From: Bacillota bacterium
GTDB lineage: Bacteria; Bacillota; Bacilli; Alicyclobacillales; SLC66
Direction of reading: 5' to 3'
DNA: 17,851 nt
Assembly: GCA_021821225.1 (NCBI GenBank)
Contig: JAKACR010000025.1
Location: 1 to 17,851, forward strand
Part shown: piece after piece, positions 8,350-15,703 of the stretch
Numbering within the stretch: position 1 is the first letter of the stretch
Layout: each line of letters starts with the position of its first letter
The notes under the pieces: model-generated
The model's input: the letters and a program-made list of their open reading frames with translations, nothing else
What the model was told of the DNA's origin: nothing
Database searches by the model: none
Position numbers and translations under genes: made by a program

Positions 8350-8562
8350 TCAGGCGGTGAGCGAGAAGGCGTGTTGAAACTGAATGTCGGACCAGAGGAA
8401 AACGATCGCAATCATAATGCCGAGCCAGAAGTAACGGTTGCGAACCAGTTTGCCGTTCAATGAAAATGGCGCTCCTACCTGGTAGCTGAAGAACTTTGCC
8501 GTTATAAAGCCGCAGCCAAGCATGAGCAGGACGGCAAAAAACAGGTGATGAAGGCTGTGCAA
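8350..8562 (-). CDS. Small two-helix membrane protein, function unknown
   Basis: I do not recognise this protein. Read from TTG at 8562 it has 70 residues: an N-terminal hydrophobic helix (about 7-25, LFFAVLLMLGCGFITA), a short polar loop with basic residues (SLNGKLVRNRYF) and a second helix (about 45-58, FWLGIMIAIVFLW). The TTG is preferred because GAGAGGAG lies 7 nt upstream on the - strand. The frame can be extended to ATG at 8652, but that adds a polar, unconvincing leader lying across the putative promoter. It is divergent from ppsR and convergent with glyS. In Bacillus the glyS-ppsR interval holds ccpN, which is absent here. A good ribosome binding site, coherent helices and a strong upstream promoter argue that it is real. 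Confidence 0.65.
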   Translation of the reverse strand: MHSLHHLFFAVLLMLGCGFITAKFFSYQVGAPFSLNGKLVRNRYFWLGIMIAIVFLWSDIQFQHAFSLTA

Positions 8563-8587
8563 GGCCAGACTCCTCTCCGGTTGGCGA

Positions 8588-8602
8588 TCGGAGGCGCTCC
8601 GA
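8588..8602. promoter_or_regulatory. Perfect dyad in the leader of the small membrane protein gene
   Basis: TCGGAG-GCG-CTCCGA is a perfect 6-bp inverted repeat. It lies between the predicted - strand promoter (8631-8659) and the GAGAGGAG ribosome binding site of the 70-aa gene. It could be an operator or a leader hairpin. No specific regulator can be named. Confidence 0.35.
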
Positions 8603-8630
8603 CCTACGGCCGGACGCACTCTCTCTGTGC

Positions 8631-8659
8631 ATTGTACCAACTGTTCGCGCATTGGCCAA
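8631..8659 (-). promoter_or_regulatory. SigA-type promoter for the 70-aa membrane protein gene
   Basis: On the - strand the -35 is TTGGCC (8654-8659) and the -10 is TACAAT (8631-8636, 5 of 6 to consensus). The spacer is exactly 17 nt and TGG immediately precedes the -10 (extended -10). The predicted start near 8624 gives a leader of about 60 nt containing the 8588-8602 dyad. Confidence 0.6.
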
Positions 8660-8680
8660 GCGGGTGTCGCAGGATTTTAT
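8652..8680 (+). promoter_or_regulatory. Possible SigA promoter for ppsR
   Basis: TTGGCC (8652-8657), a 17-nt spacer and TTTTAT (8675-8680) form a weak SigA-like promoter. Its -35 shares the palindrome TTGGCCAA with the opposing promoter. The predicted start, about 8686-8688, would cut into the ribosome binding site at 8682-8690, so it conflicts with the chosen ppsR start. It may be unused. Confidence 0.2.
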
Positions 8681-8695
8681 GAAAGGGTGAGCAGT

Positions 8696-9529
8696 GTGCA
8701 GCGGATGTCGCATGGCGTCGTCTTCATCGTATCCGATTCGGTCGGAGAAACCGCTGATTTTGTCGTTCGGGCGGCCGCCAGTCAGTTTGACCACAACCGC
8801 GTGGAGATTCGCCGTTTCCCGTATGTCGACCAGGAGGACACGATACGCGGCATCGTCAAGGAGGCGGCGGACTGCGAGAGCTTTATCGCGTACACGCTGA
8901 TCCTTCCTTCCCTGCGCGCCGCCATGCAGCGCGAAGCGCAGCGGGTGGGCGTGCTGACCGTGGATATCATGGGGCCGATGATGGCGGCGTTTCAAGGGGT
9001 ATTTCGCGTTGCGCCCGCGTTGCGGCCGGGCTTGCTGCACCGACTTGACGACGAGTACTTCCGCCGCGTCGAGGCCGTGGAGTTTGCCGTAAAGAGCGAC
9101 GACGGCCGTGATACGCGCAACCTGTTGCGGGCGGACGTCGCGCTGATCGGCGTGTCGCGCACGTCAAAGACGCCGCTTAGCATGTACCTGGCGCACAAAC
9201 AGTTGCGCGTGGCCAACGTTCCGCTGCTCCCGGAGAGCCGTCCGCCGGAGGAACTCTTCGCTCTGCCGCGGGAGCGAGTGATCGGACTGACCATCAACGC
9301 GGAGCAGCTTTACAGCGTCCGGCGCGAGCGCCTGCGCACCCTCGGGCTCGCCGACGACGCGAGTTACGCGCAGCCCAGGCGGATCCAGGAGGAGTTGCGT
9401 TTCGCCGAAGCGGTGATGAAGAGGGTCGGTTGCCGCATGATCGACGTGTCACAGCGGGCGGTTGAGGAGATTGCCGGGCTGATTCTGGAACACGTGCGCA
9501 CAACGAGCCGGCAGAATCGCATGCTATGA
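8696..9529 (+). CDS. ppsR: Pyruvate phosphate dikinase regulatory protein (kinase/phosphotransferase, DUF299)
   Basis: Members of this family (YqfL in Bacillus) are bifunctional. They inactivate pyruvate,phosphate dikinase or PEP synthetase by ADP-dependent threonine phosphorylation and reactivate it by phosphate-dependent dephosphorylation. The evidence is the N-terminal VVFIVSDSVGETAD, the P-loop-like GVSRTSKTPLSMYLA starting at about residue 152, and a normal length (277 aa). The GTG at 8696 is favoured because AAAGGGTG lies about 6 nt upstream; ATG at 8705 is the alternative. Its target gene is not in this window, so which enzyme it controls is inferred from the family. In Bacillus ccpN usually precedes it; here an unrelated divergent membrane protein gene does. 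Confidence 0.93.
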   Translation: MQRMSHGVVFIVSDSVGETADFVVRAAASQFDHNRVEIRRFPYVDQEDTIRGIVKEAADCESFIAYTLILPSLRAAMQREAQRVGVLTVDIMGPMMAAFQGVFRVAPALRPGLLHRLDDEYFRRVEAVEFAVKSDDGRDTRNLLRADVALIGVSRTSKTPLSMYLAHKQLRVANVPLLPESRPPEELFALPRERVIGLTINAEQLYSVRRERLRTLGLADDASYAQPRRIQEELRFAEAVMKRVGCRMIDVSQRAVEEIAGLILEHVRTTSRQNRML

Positions 9530-9962
9530 GCGTTTGGCCGCCATGTGCGGAATTTCTGTGGTAAATGAAATGCTCCGTTGCAGCGGAAGGATTATTTTCG
9601 CGCAAGTGCGTACATCTATATAGAAGATCACCGCGTCCGAAGGAAGGCACACCCAACGGGAGGGCATGCAACATGTTTAGATGTGGGAAACATGAGACAG
9701 ACTAGTCAAATGTCGAACGCTTTGTGGACGGCGATGCGCAGAGAGGATAAATTTCTCCGCTCAACGGCAGGAAAGTGTAGAACGTTGGCGAATAAAGTTA
9801 CCATACGGAAATCGAGTGAACGTCGCACGAAGCTGCGCTGCGCACAGCGCCAGACCCCACGGCAACTTGCGGGCCGCGGGGGCCGCGCCGACCAGGCAGC
9901 GCGATGCGAACTCGCATTTTAGAGTAGGCATGCGTTCAGGCACCCGAATCGCGAAGGCTGGG
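9530..9962. other. Non-coding leader region before dnaG
   Basis: There is no convincing gene between ppsR and dnaG. The longest + frame (9578-9922) encodes a basic, Arg-rich product with no domain and no clear ribosome binding site. In Bacillus this interval carries yqxD, which is not here. The stretch is locally AT-richer (28 of 60 bases GC at 9541-9600). It holds a dyad at 9672-9694 and a small hairpin ATGCG-AACT-CGCAT followed by TTTT near 9903-9919. The promoter of the dnaG-sigA operon should lie here. The best fit I found (TTGTGG, 17-18 nt, GGATAAAT near 9722-9755) is weak. Confidence 0.5.
9672..9694. promoter_or_regulatory. Inverted repeat upstream of dnaG-sigA, possible operator
   Basis: CATGTTT and AAACATG form a perfect 7-bp inverted repeat around a 9-nt centre (AGATGTGGG). 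Half-sites 16 nt apart, or about 1.5 helical turns, could suit a dimeric regulator or form a hairpin. No known operator was matched. Confidence 0.35.
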
Positions 9963-11834
9963 ATGGCGGGCATGCGTATTCCGGACGACTTTATTTCCCT
10001 TCTGCTTGAGAAGATTGACATCGTCGATGTCATCTCCGATCACGTCTTGCTAAAGAAAACAGGGCGCTCATTGGTGGGCCTGTGTCCCTTCCATTCGGAA
10101 AAGACTCCGTCCTTCCATGTGACTCCGGGAAAAGGTCTGTACTACTGTTTCGGATGCGGCGCGGCCGGAACGGCGATCACTTTTCTCATGGAGATAGAAC
10201 AGCTTCCTTTTGTACAAGTGATCGAGAAACTCGCGCAAAAGACGGGCATTGCCATGCCGTCGCTTCACGCTGACGCTCCTTCCGACCGCGGCAGGGAACG
10301 GCGGATGGAACTGCTTCGGGTTCACGAACTGGCAGTAAAGTTCTACAACCACATTTTAATGAATCATGATGGTGGATCGCAAGCCCTTCAGTACCTTTTG
10401 GGCAGAGGACTTGCAAAAAAGACCGTCGCGGACTTCTTCTTGGGCTATGCCCCGGGAGGCGGGCGGGTTCTTGTCGACTTCCTGCGGCGGCGCGGCGTGG
10501 CCTCCGCGCTGATGGTGGAGGCTGGTCTGGCGGTCGTGGACGATGCGGGGGAGATGTTTGACCGTTTCCGCGGGCGTGTGATGTTTCCCATCGCCGACGG
10601 TCAGGGACGGTTTGTCGGCTTCGGCGGCCGGGCTACGGGATCGGCCCAGCCAAAGTACCTGAACAGTCCCGAGACGGCGCTGTTTCGCAAGGGACACCTG
10701 CTGTACGCGTACGATCGCGCGCGGCAGGCCATCCGCAAGTCTGGCCGCACGCTGTTGCTTGAGGGGTACATGGATGCGATCGCGCTGCACCAGCATGGGT
10801 TCGCCAACGCCGTGGCGGGTCTCGGCACGGCGCTCACGGGGGAACAGGCGAGTCTCCTGTCCCGGGTCGCGTCGGAGGTCGTGATCGTTTACGACGGGGA
10901 CGACGCCGGCAGGAGCGCGGCCGTTCGGTCCGCCGAGACGTTGCGGCAGGCGGGAGTGGCCGTCCGGGTCGCCGTCCTGCCGCAGGGCGTCGATCCCGAC
11001 GAGTGGATTGGCGCAAATTCGGCGGAGCGCTTTGCGTCCGAGGTGGTCGATCAGGCGGGCAGCGCCGTTCTGTTTGAACTGCGGCATCTGACGCGCGGTC
11101 ATCCGGCGCACCTGACCACCGGACGCATCGGCTACCTGAAGGACGCCATGGCTGTCGTCGCGCGCGAGCCCAGTGCCCTGGAGCGTGAAGCCGCCCTCGA
11201 ATGGCTGAGTGAGACGTATGGGATGTCGCGCTCCGCCCTGCGGGAGGATCTGCAGTTGTACTTGCGCGACCGCGCGCGGTCCGGCGCCGCCAGCCGCGCG
11301 CGGTCGCGCCCAGAGTTGCCCGGCCCCATCCCGGTCGGGGCGGAGGACATTCCGCAGGCTCACCAGGCCGCAGAGCGACAGCTGTTGGCGAAGATGCTGA
11401 CCGACGCGACCGTGGCGGCGCAGGTGCAGGACGCCTATCCGTTCGAATTTTCGGTGCCGCTGCACAGCGCCTTGCAGGCGTATCTGTATCAGTTCTATGA
11501 GGAACGCGGCGCTGCCGATCCCGTCGTGTTTTTGAGCGGATTGGACGATGCCGCGGTTGTGTCGTTTGCGGTTGGTCTGCTGCACGGCGACCCGGCCAGG
11601 GTGAACGCTGTGGAGCAGGAGGCGGCTTCCGGGCGTGACGGTGACGTGGTGGGCGACTGCATTCGCTGCCTTCGGAGCTACGCCGCGGAGCAGGAAATGG
11701 ATCGTCTGTCCGCCCGCATGAAGCTGGCGTTGGAACAGGGCGACGCCGAGATGCTGCGCACCTTGCAACAGAGGCTTCTCGAGTTGCACCTCGAGCGTGC
11801 AAACGCGAAGCGGCAAGCCACAGTCACCGGATAA
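9963..11834 (+). CDS. dnaG: DNA primase DnaG
   Basis: DnaG makes the RNA primers for lagging-strand synthesis with the replicative helicase. The 623-aa product has the expected three parts. The N-terminal CHC2 zinc finger has ligands C41, H44, C62 and C65 (CPFH and CFGC). The central TOPRIM catalytic domain has [12 protein letters not shown] with E267, VYDGDDAG with D311 and D313, and DPDEW at 344-348. The less conserved C-terminal helicase-binding domain runs from about 450 to the end. ATG at 9963 has GAAGG a few bases upstream; ATG at 9972 (MRIPDDF) and ATG at 9930 are alternatives. sigA follows after 124 bp, the classic dnaG-sigA pair of the macromolecular synthesis operon. Confidence 0.97.
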   Translation: MAGMRIPDDFISLLLEKIDIVDVISDHVLLKKTGRSLVGLCPFHSEKTPSFHVTPGKGLYYCFGCGAAGTAITFLMEIEQLPFVQVIEKLAQKTGIAMPSLHADAPSDRGRERRMELLRVHELAVKFYNHILMNHDGGSQALQYLLGRGLAKKTVADFFLGYAPGGGRVLVDFLRRRGVASALMVEAGLAVVDDAGEMFDRFRGRVMFPIADGQGRFVGFGGRATGSAQPKYLNSPETALFRKGHLLYAYDRARQAIRKSGRTLLLEGYMDAIALHQHGFANAVAGLGTALTGEQASLLSRVASEVVIVYDGDDAGRSAAVRSAETLRQAGVAVRVAVLPQGVDPDEWIGANSAERFASEVVDQAGSAVLFELRHLTRGHPAHLTTGRIGYLKDAMAVVAREPSALEREAALEWLSETYGMSRSALREDLQLYLRDRARSGAASRARSRPELPGPIPVGAEDIPQAHQAAERQLLAKMLTDATVAAQVQDAYPFEFSVPLHSALQAYLYQFYEERGAADPVVFLSGLDDAAVVSFAVGLLHGDPARVNAVEQEAASGRDGDVVGDCIRCLRSYAAEQEMDRLSARMKLALEQGDAEMLRTLQQRLLELHLERANAKRQATVTG

Positions 11835-11958
11835 CCCAGGCAACCCGACGCCTCGTCAGGGGAGCGGGAATAAGGCCGATGGAAGGGAATGCGTGCTGGT
11901 GCGAAGGCTTGCGCTGTTGTCTGTCGATGGTCCGCAGGATCGAGAGGAGGAGCGGGTT

Positions 11959-13110
11959 ATGAACAAGGAGTTGCTGCAAGACGACGCGCAAGCGGAACCG
12001 ACGCTTGAGGAAGTGCGCGAAAATCTGCTCGCCTCGGGCAAGAAGCGGGGAGTCTTGGTCTACACCGAGATCATGAATCGGATGTCTCCTTTCGATCAGG
12101 ACAGTGACCAGATTGATGACTTCTTCGAACAGCTGACCGATCTCGGGATTGAAGTCGTGAATGAGGCCGAGGAAGAGAGCGACGACAGCGAGGAGTCCGA
12201 TCCGCCCCTGGAGCTTGGCGCCGATGAGACGCGTTCCGAGGAGGAACTCGATCTGAACGACCTGAGCGTCCCTCCGGGCATCAAGATCAACGACCCTGTC
12301 CGCATGTATCTCAAGGAGATCGGACGCGTTCCCCTGCTGTCTGCGGACAACGAGATCGAGCTGGCAAAACGGATCGAAATGGGCGATGAAGAGGCAAAAC
12401 GCAGACTGGCGGAGGCCAATCTGCGCCTCGTGGTCAGTATCGCCAAACGGTATGTCGGCAGGGGAATGCTGTTTCTCGACCTGATTCAGGAAGGCAACAT
12501 GGGACTCATCAAGGCGGTCGAGAAGTTTGATTATCGCAAGGGCTACAAGTTCAGCACGTACGCGACATGGTGGATTCGCCAGGCGATCACCCGGGCGATT
12601 GCAGACCAGGCGCGAACGATCCGCATTCCGGTGCACATGGTCGAAACGATCAACAAGCTGATCCGCATCACGCGCCAACTCCTGCAGGAACTGGGCAGGG
12701 AACCGACGGCGGAAGAGATCGCGGCGGAGATGGACATGAGCCCGGACAAGGTCCGCGAGATCCAGAAGATTGCGCAGGAGCCGGTATCGCTTGAGACGCC
12801 GATCGGCGAGGAGGACGATTCTCATCTCGGCGATTTCATTCCGGACGACGATGCGCTCGCGCCTGCCGACGCGGCGGCGTACGAGTTGCTCAAAGAGCAG
12901 CTCGAAGATGTGCTCGACACGCTGACTGAGCGTGAGGAGAACGTCTTGCGCCTGCGCTTTGGGCTTGACGACGGCAGGACCCGCACGCTTGAGGAGGTCG
13001 GGAAGGTGTTCGGCGTCACCCGCGAGCGGATCCGCCAGATTGAGGCGAAAGCCCTGCGCAAACTGCGCCATCCAAGCCGGAGCAAGCGGCTGAAGGACTT
13101 CCTCGAATAA
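11959..13110 (+). CDS. sigA: Primary RNA polymerase sigma factor SigA (RpoD)
   Basis: This is the housekeeping sigma-70 factor that directs RNA polymerase to most growth promoters. The 383-aa product has a short acidic region 1.1 and spacer (1-105) and region 1.2 ([17 protein letters not shown], 111-127). Region 2 (about 155-225) contains the -10 recognition stretch with [10 protein letters not shown]. Region 3 runs about 226-305. Region 4 has [16 protein letters not shown] and the -35 helix-turn-helix [18 protein letters not shown] (352-369). The size and layout match Bacillus SigA. The ATG at 11959 follows the strong site GAGAGGAGGAG (11942-11952). The 124-bp gap after dnaG may hold an internal promoter, but none was recognised. 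The downstream near-repeat of its last codons is described separately. Confidence 0.98.
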   Translation: MNKELLQDDAQAEPTLEEVRENLLASGKKRGVLVYTEIMNRMSPFDQDSDQIDDFFEQLTDLGIEVVNEAEEESDDSEESDPPLELGADETRSEEELDLNDLSVPPGIKINDPVRMYLKEIGRVPLLSADNEIELAKRIEMGDEEAKRRLAEANLRLVVSIAKRYVGRGMLFLDLIQEGNMGLIKAVEKFDYRKGYKFSTYATWWIRQAITRAIADQARTIRIPVHMVETINKLIRITRQLLQELGREPTAEEIAAEMDMSPDKVREIQKIAQEPVSLETPIGEEDDSHLGDFIPDDDALAPADAAAYELLKEQLEDVLDTLTEREENVLRLRFGLDDGRTRTLEEVGKVFGVTRERIRQIEAKALRKLRHPSRSKRLKDFLE

Positions 13111-13179
13111 GTTCAAGGATTTCCTCGCAGCCGGGAGCGGTCGTGGCCGTGAGGCGGCGAATGGACAGGGGGCGGCTTG

Positions 13180-14322
13180 ATGGATTTTGACCTCACGCAG
13201 GAGCAAGTCATGATCCAGCGGATGGTGCGCGACTTTGCGGAGGGTGAGGTCAGCCCGCGCGCGGCGGAGGTGGATCGCTCCGGAGAGTTTCCGCTTGACA
13301 CGTTTCGCAAGATGGCAGATCTTGGACTCTTGGGATTGCCGATAGCGGAGGAGTACGGCGGAGCCGGCGCAGACACGGTGTCGTTCGCACTCGCAGTGGA
13401 GGAGATCGGCAGGGCGTGTGCGAGCACGGGTTTGAGCTATGCTGCGCACGTGTCGCTCGGTTGTGGGCCGATCGCGTATTTTGGCACGGAAGAGCAGAAG
13501 CAGAAGTACCTCATTCCTCTGGCCAGCGGAGCCAAACTCGGCGCGTTTGGCCTGACGGAGCCTGAGGCGGGCTCTGACGCGGGCGGCACGCGGACGCGCG
13601 CGATAAAAGACGGGACTCAGTACATCATAGACGGCGGCAAATCATTTATTACGAATGCGGAGTATGCCGGGACTGCCGTGATCACGGCTTCGCTCGGACG
13701 CGACGACGCGGGGCGAAATCGTGTCATCGCGTTTATTGTGCCGACCGACACCCAGGGTTTCTCGGTCGTTCGGCGGTATGAAAAGATGGGTTTGCGCGGG
13801 AGCAACACGGTGGAATTGGCGTTTGACGAGATGCGGGTGTCCGAAGAACAGCGCTTGGGGGATGAAGCGGCCGGTTTCCGCCAGTTTCTCTACACGCTTG
13901 ACGGAGGGCGCATCGGGATCGGCGCCCTTTCCGTAGGCTTGGCGCGGGCCGCCTACGAAGCGGCGCTGTCCTACGCCACGACGCGCATGCAGTTCGGGAG
14001 GACGATTTCGCAGTTTCAGGCTGTTTCGTTCAAACTGGCCGATATGGCGCTGCACATTGAACTGGCGCGCAATATGGTGCTCAAGGCCGCATGGCTCAAG
14101 GATCGCGGCCGATCCTTCACGAAGGAGGCCGCCATGGCGAAGCTGTTTGCGTCGGAGATGTGCGTCCGCGCCTGCGACGCCGCTGTGCAGATTCACGGCG
14201 GCGCCGGCTACGTCAACGATTTTCCGGTGGAACGCTTTTATCGCGATGCAAAGCTGATGGAGATCGGCGAGGGGACGTCCGAGGTGCAGCGTATGGTGAT
14301 CGCCCGGCAAATCGGATGTTGA
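13180..14322 (+). CDS. Acyl-CoA dehydrogenase (short-chain type)
   Basis: This FAD flavoprotein would catalyse alpha,beta-desaturation of an acyl-CoA, passing electrons to ETF. The 380-aa length is typical. Signature segments are FGLTEPEAGSDAGG (123-136), RMQFGRTISQFQAV (269-282) and QIHGGAGYVNDFPVERFYRD (337-356). The C-terminal EIGEGTSEVQRMVIAR holds E364, the catalytic base position of short- and medium-chain enzymes. It most resembles butyryl-CoA or MmgC-type enzymes, but chain-length preference cannot be read from sequence alone. ATG 13180 follows an AGGGGG site by about 8 nt. It lies between sigA and trmK with no ETF or thiolase genes alongside, and its 3' end overlaps the proposed trmK start. 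Confidence 0.92.
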   Translation: MDFDLTQEQVMIQRMVRDFAEGEVSPRAAEVDRSGEFPLDTFRKMADLGLLGLPIAEEYGGAGADTVSFALAVEEIGRACASTGLSYAAHVSLGCGPIAYFGTEEQKQKYLIPLASGAKLGAFGLTEPEAGSDAGGTRTRAIKDGTQYIIDGGKSFITNAEYAGTAVITASLGRDDAGRNRVIAFIVPTDTQGFSVVRRYEKMGLRGSNTVELAFDEMRVSEEQRLGDEAAGFRQFLYTLDGGRIGIGALSVGLARAAYEAALSYATTRMQFGRTISQFQAVSFKLADMALHIELARNMVLKAAWLKDRGRSFTKEAAMAKLFASEMCVRACDAAVQIHGGAGYVNDFPVERFYRDAKLMEIGEGTSEVQRMVIARQIGC

Positions 14323-15131
14323 CTGGTTCCGTGCGCGAACGTTCGTCGCGGACGCGGCTCTCCGCACGGCTCGGGGTTGTCGCGGGCTGTGCCGGAAGTG
14401 CCCGCGTGATCGCCGATATTGGCAGTGATCACGCGCTCCTTCCGATCGCGCTGGTCCAGTCGGGGAGCGTGCAGCGCGCGGTCGCCGTGGAGGTGTCCGA
14501 CGGCCCGTTTCAGGCGGCGCGACGGGCGGTTGACGCCGCAGGCCTGGCGGGGCGCATCGGCGTGCGCCGCGGCGACGGGCTCACGCCCATCGCCGAGGGA
14601 GAAGTGGGGGCAATCGTCGTTGCGGGCATGGGCGCGCCCGCCATTTGGAGAATTGTCACGCAGCCGCATGCGCTCTCGGTGCTCGGACGCGGGCCGCGGC
14701 TGGTCGTTCAGCCGATGGGCAGCGCGGCCTTGCTGCGTTTTTTTGCCGACGCGGCAGGCCTGCGCGTCGTATGCGACGTGCGCGTCAAAGAGGACGGATT
14801 CCTGTATGAGTGCCTGTCGCTTGTACCCGCGGATCAGGGGCGATTCGCGCAGTTTTGCGCGCGGACGCCGGACGACTGGCTGCGCGTGTACCGCGGACTG
14901 GGGTCGTTGCGCCGCATGCGCTATTGGTTCGGCGAGGTGGGTCTGGCCGTGGGCTGTGACCTGTTGCGGGACGCTGCGGCGCGGGAGGTGCGCAAACTGG
15001 ATGAACTGCTTGTCCGCCTGTCGTCCGGCGCTGGCGAGCGGGCGGAGCGGCGGCGGCGTGAGGTTCTGGAGGACCTGGAGGCTCTGTTCGAACTGTCGGC
15101 CGTGCTGCGTCAGGCCGGGAGCCGAACTTGA
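14316..15131 (+). CDS. trmK: tRNA (adenine(22)-N1)-methyltransferase TrmK
   Basis: TrmK transfers a methyl group from S-adenosylmethionine to N1 of adenine-22 in tRNA. The SAM-binding motif VIADIGSDHALLPI (31-44) is the family hallmark. It is followed by RRGDGLTPI (84-92) and the active-site region IVVAGMGAPAIWRI (100-113), where most relatives have GMGG. After that come LVVQPMGS and a C-terminal coiled-coil-like helical domain rich in Arg and Glu. At 271 aa it is somewhat longer than the Bacillus protein. ATG 14316 overlaps the dehydrogenase stop by 7 bp; TTG 14319 and GTG 14331 are alternatives, and no strong ribosome binding site distinguishes them. trmK after sigA is the normal Bacilli order. 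The usual next gene, yqfO, is missing. Confidence 0.9.
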   Translation: MLTGSVRERSSRTRLSARLGVVAGCAGSARVIADIGSDHALLPIALVQSGSVQRAVAVEVSDGPFQAARRAVDAAGLAGRIGVRRGDGLTPIAEGEVGAIVVAGMGAPAIWRIVTQPHALSVLGRGPRLVVQPMGSAALLRFFADAAGLRVVCDVRVKEDGFLYECLSLVPADQGRFAQFCARTPDDWLRVYRGLGSLRRMRYWFGEVGLAVGCDLLRDAAAREVRKLDELLVRLSSGAGERAERRRREVLEDLEALFELSAVLRQAGSRT

Positions 15132-15156
15132 GTGCGTCCCCGGAGTATGGTTTAAT
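15128..15156 (+). promoter_or_regulatory. SigA promoter of rnpB
   Basis: TTGAGT (15128-15133) and TTTAAT (15151-15156, 5 of 6) are separated by exactly 17 nt, with TGG directly before the -10 (extended -10). The predicted start falls at about 15162, which is where the P1 helix of the RNase P RNA begins. The -35 overlaps the trmK stop codon. Confidence 0.8.
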
Positions 15157-15161
15157 ATAGG

Positions 15162-15607
15162 GTGCGCGAGTAAGCAGGGCAGTCGCCGGCGCAGTGTCGA
15201 AAGGCCGCGCGGGAGGAAAGTCCGAGCTCCGCAGGGCAGGGTGCTGGGTAACCCCCAGTGGGAGCGATCCTAAGGAAAGTGCCACAGACATGGAGACCGC
15301 CGATGGGCGCGGGCGCCGCCAGCGATGACGGCCGGCCGGGCCACAGGCAAGGATGCAACGGTGCGGTAAGAGCGCACCAGCGCCGCGGAGACGCGGCGGC
15401 TAGGTAAACCCCACCTGGAGCAAGACCGCATAGGAGTGCATTGTGGCGGCCCGTCACGCACTCGGGTAGGTTGCTTGAGCGGCATGGAGACATGTCGCCT
15501 AGATAGATGATTGCCGCCCTCGACGTGCGAGGTTTGCGCCCCGCAAGGGATCCGGAACCGCCTGCAGCACTGAGGGAACAGAACTCGGCTTATTGCTTGC
15601 TGCGCAC
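15162..15607 (+). ncRNA. rnpB: RNase P RNA, type A-like
   Basis: This is the catalytic RNA of ribonuclease P, which removes 5' leaders from tRNA precursors. Universal core segments are present in order: GAGGAAAGTCCGAGCTCC (15213-15230), CACAGA, GACCGCCGATGG, GGTGCGGTAAGAGCGCACC (15360-15378), GGTAAACCCCACC (15403-15415), AGATAGATGATTGCC, and ACAGAACTCGGCTTAT (15578-15593). The ends pair as helix P1: GTGCGC...AAGCA at 15162-15176 with TGCTTGCTGCGCAC at 15594-15607. GGAGCAAG (15417-15424), the following ATAGG, and the later GGTTGCTTGAGC match the E. coli-like type A layout. They do not match the type B layout of Bacillus subtilis as I recall it. The ends are set by P1 and are good to a few bases. 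Confidence 0.95.
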
Positions 15608-15618
15608 CATGGTTGCAC

Positions 15619-15656
15619 GCAACACGGCGTGTCGGGAGACCGGCGCGCCGTGTTGC
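15619..15656 (+). terminator. Hairpin terminator candidate after rnpB
   Basis: GCAACACGGCG (15619-15629) pairs perfectly over 11 bp with CGCCGTGTTGC (15646-15656), with an inner CGG-GAGA-CCG hairpin in the loop. It starts 12 nt after the RNase P RNA. Only a short ATTT follows instead of a proper T-run, so it may act as a weak terminator or a 3'-end processing barrier. Confidence 0.55.
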
Positions 15657-15703
15657 CATTTGCAAGAGGCGGGAATCTTCCGCTTGGGCGAGGGGTGACG
15701 CGG

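Noticed and set aside
4083..9553. The 13-mer CCGCCATGTGCGG shared by both large non-coding gaps (about 4083-4095 and 9539-9551)
   Set aside because: A match of this length is expected by chance in GC-rich DNA of this size, and the flanks do not align.
9578..9922. A 114-codon + frame upstream of dnaG
   Set aside because: Arg/Lys-rich translation without a domain, weak start context, and it runs through GC-rich palindromic sequence.
10356..13449. Very long - strand frames opposite dnaG and sigA, and similarly opposite glyS
   Set aside because: They are antisense shadows of clearly real genes, produced by GC-rich codon use. Their translations are His/Arg/Gln-rich and match no family.
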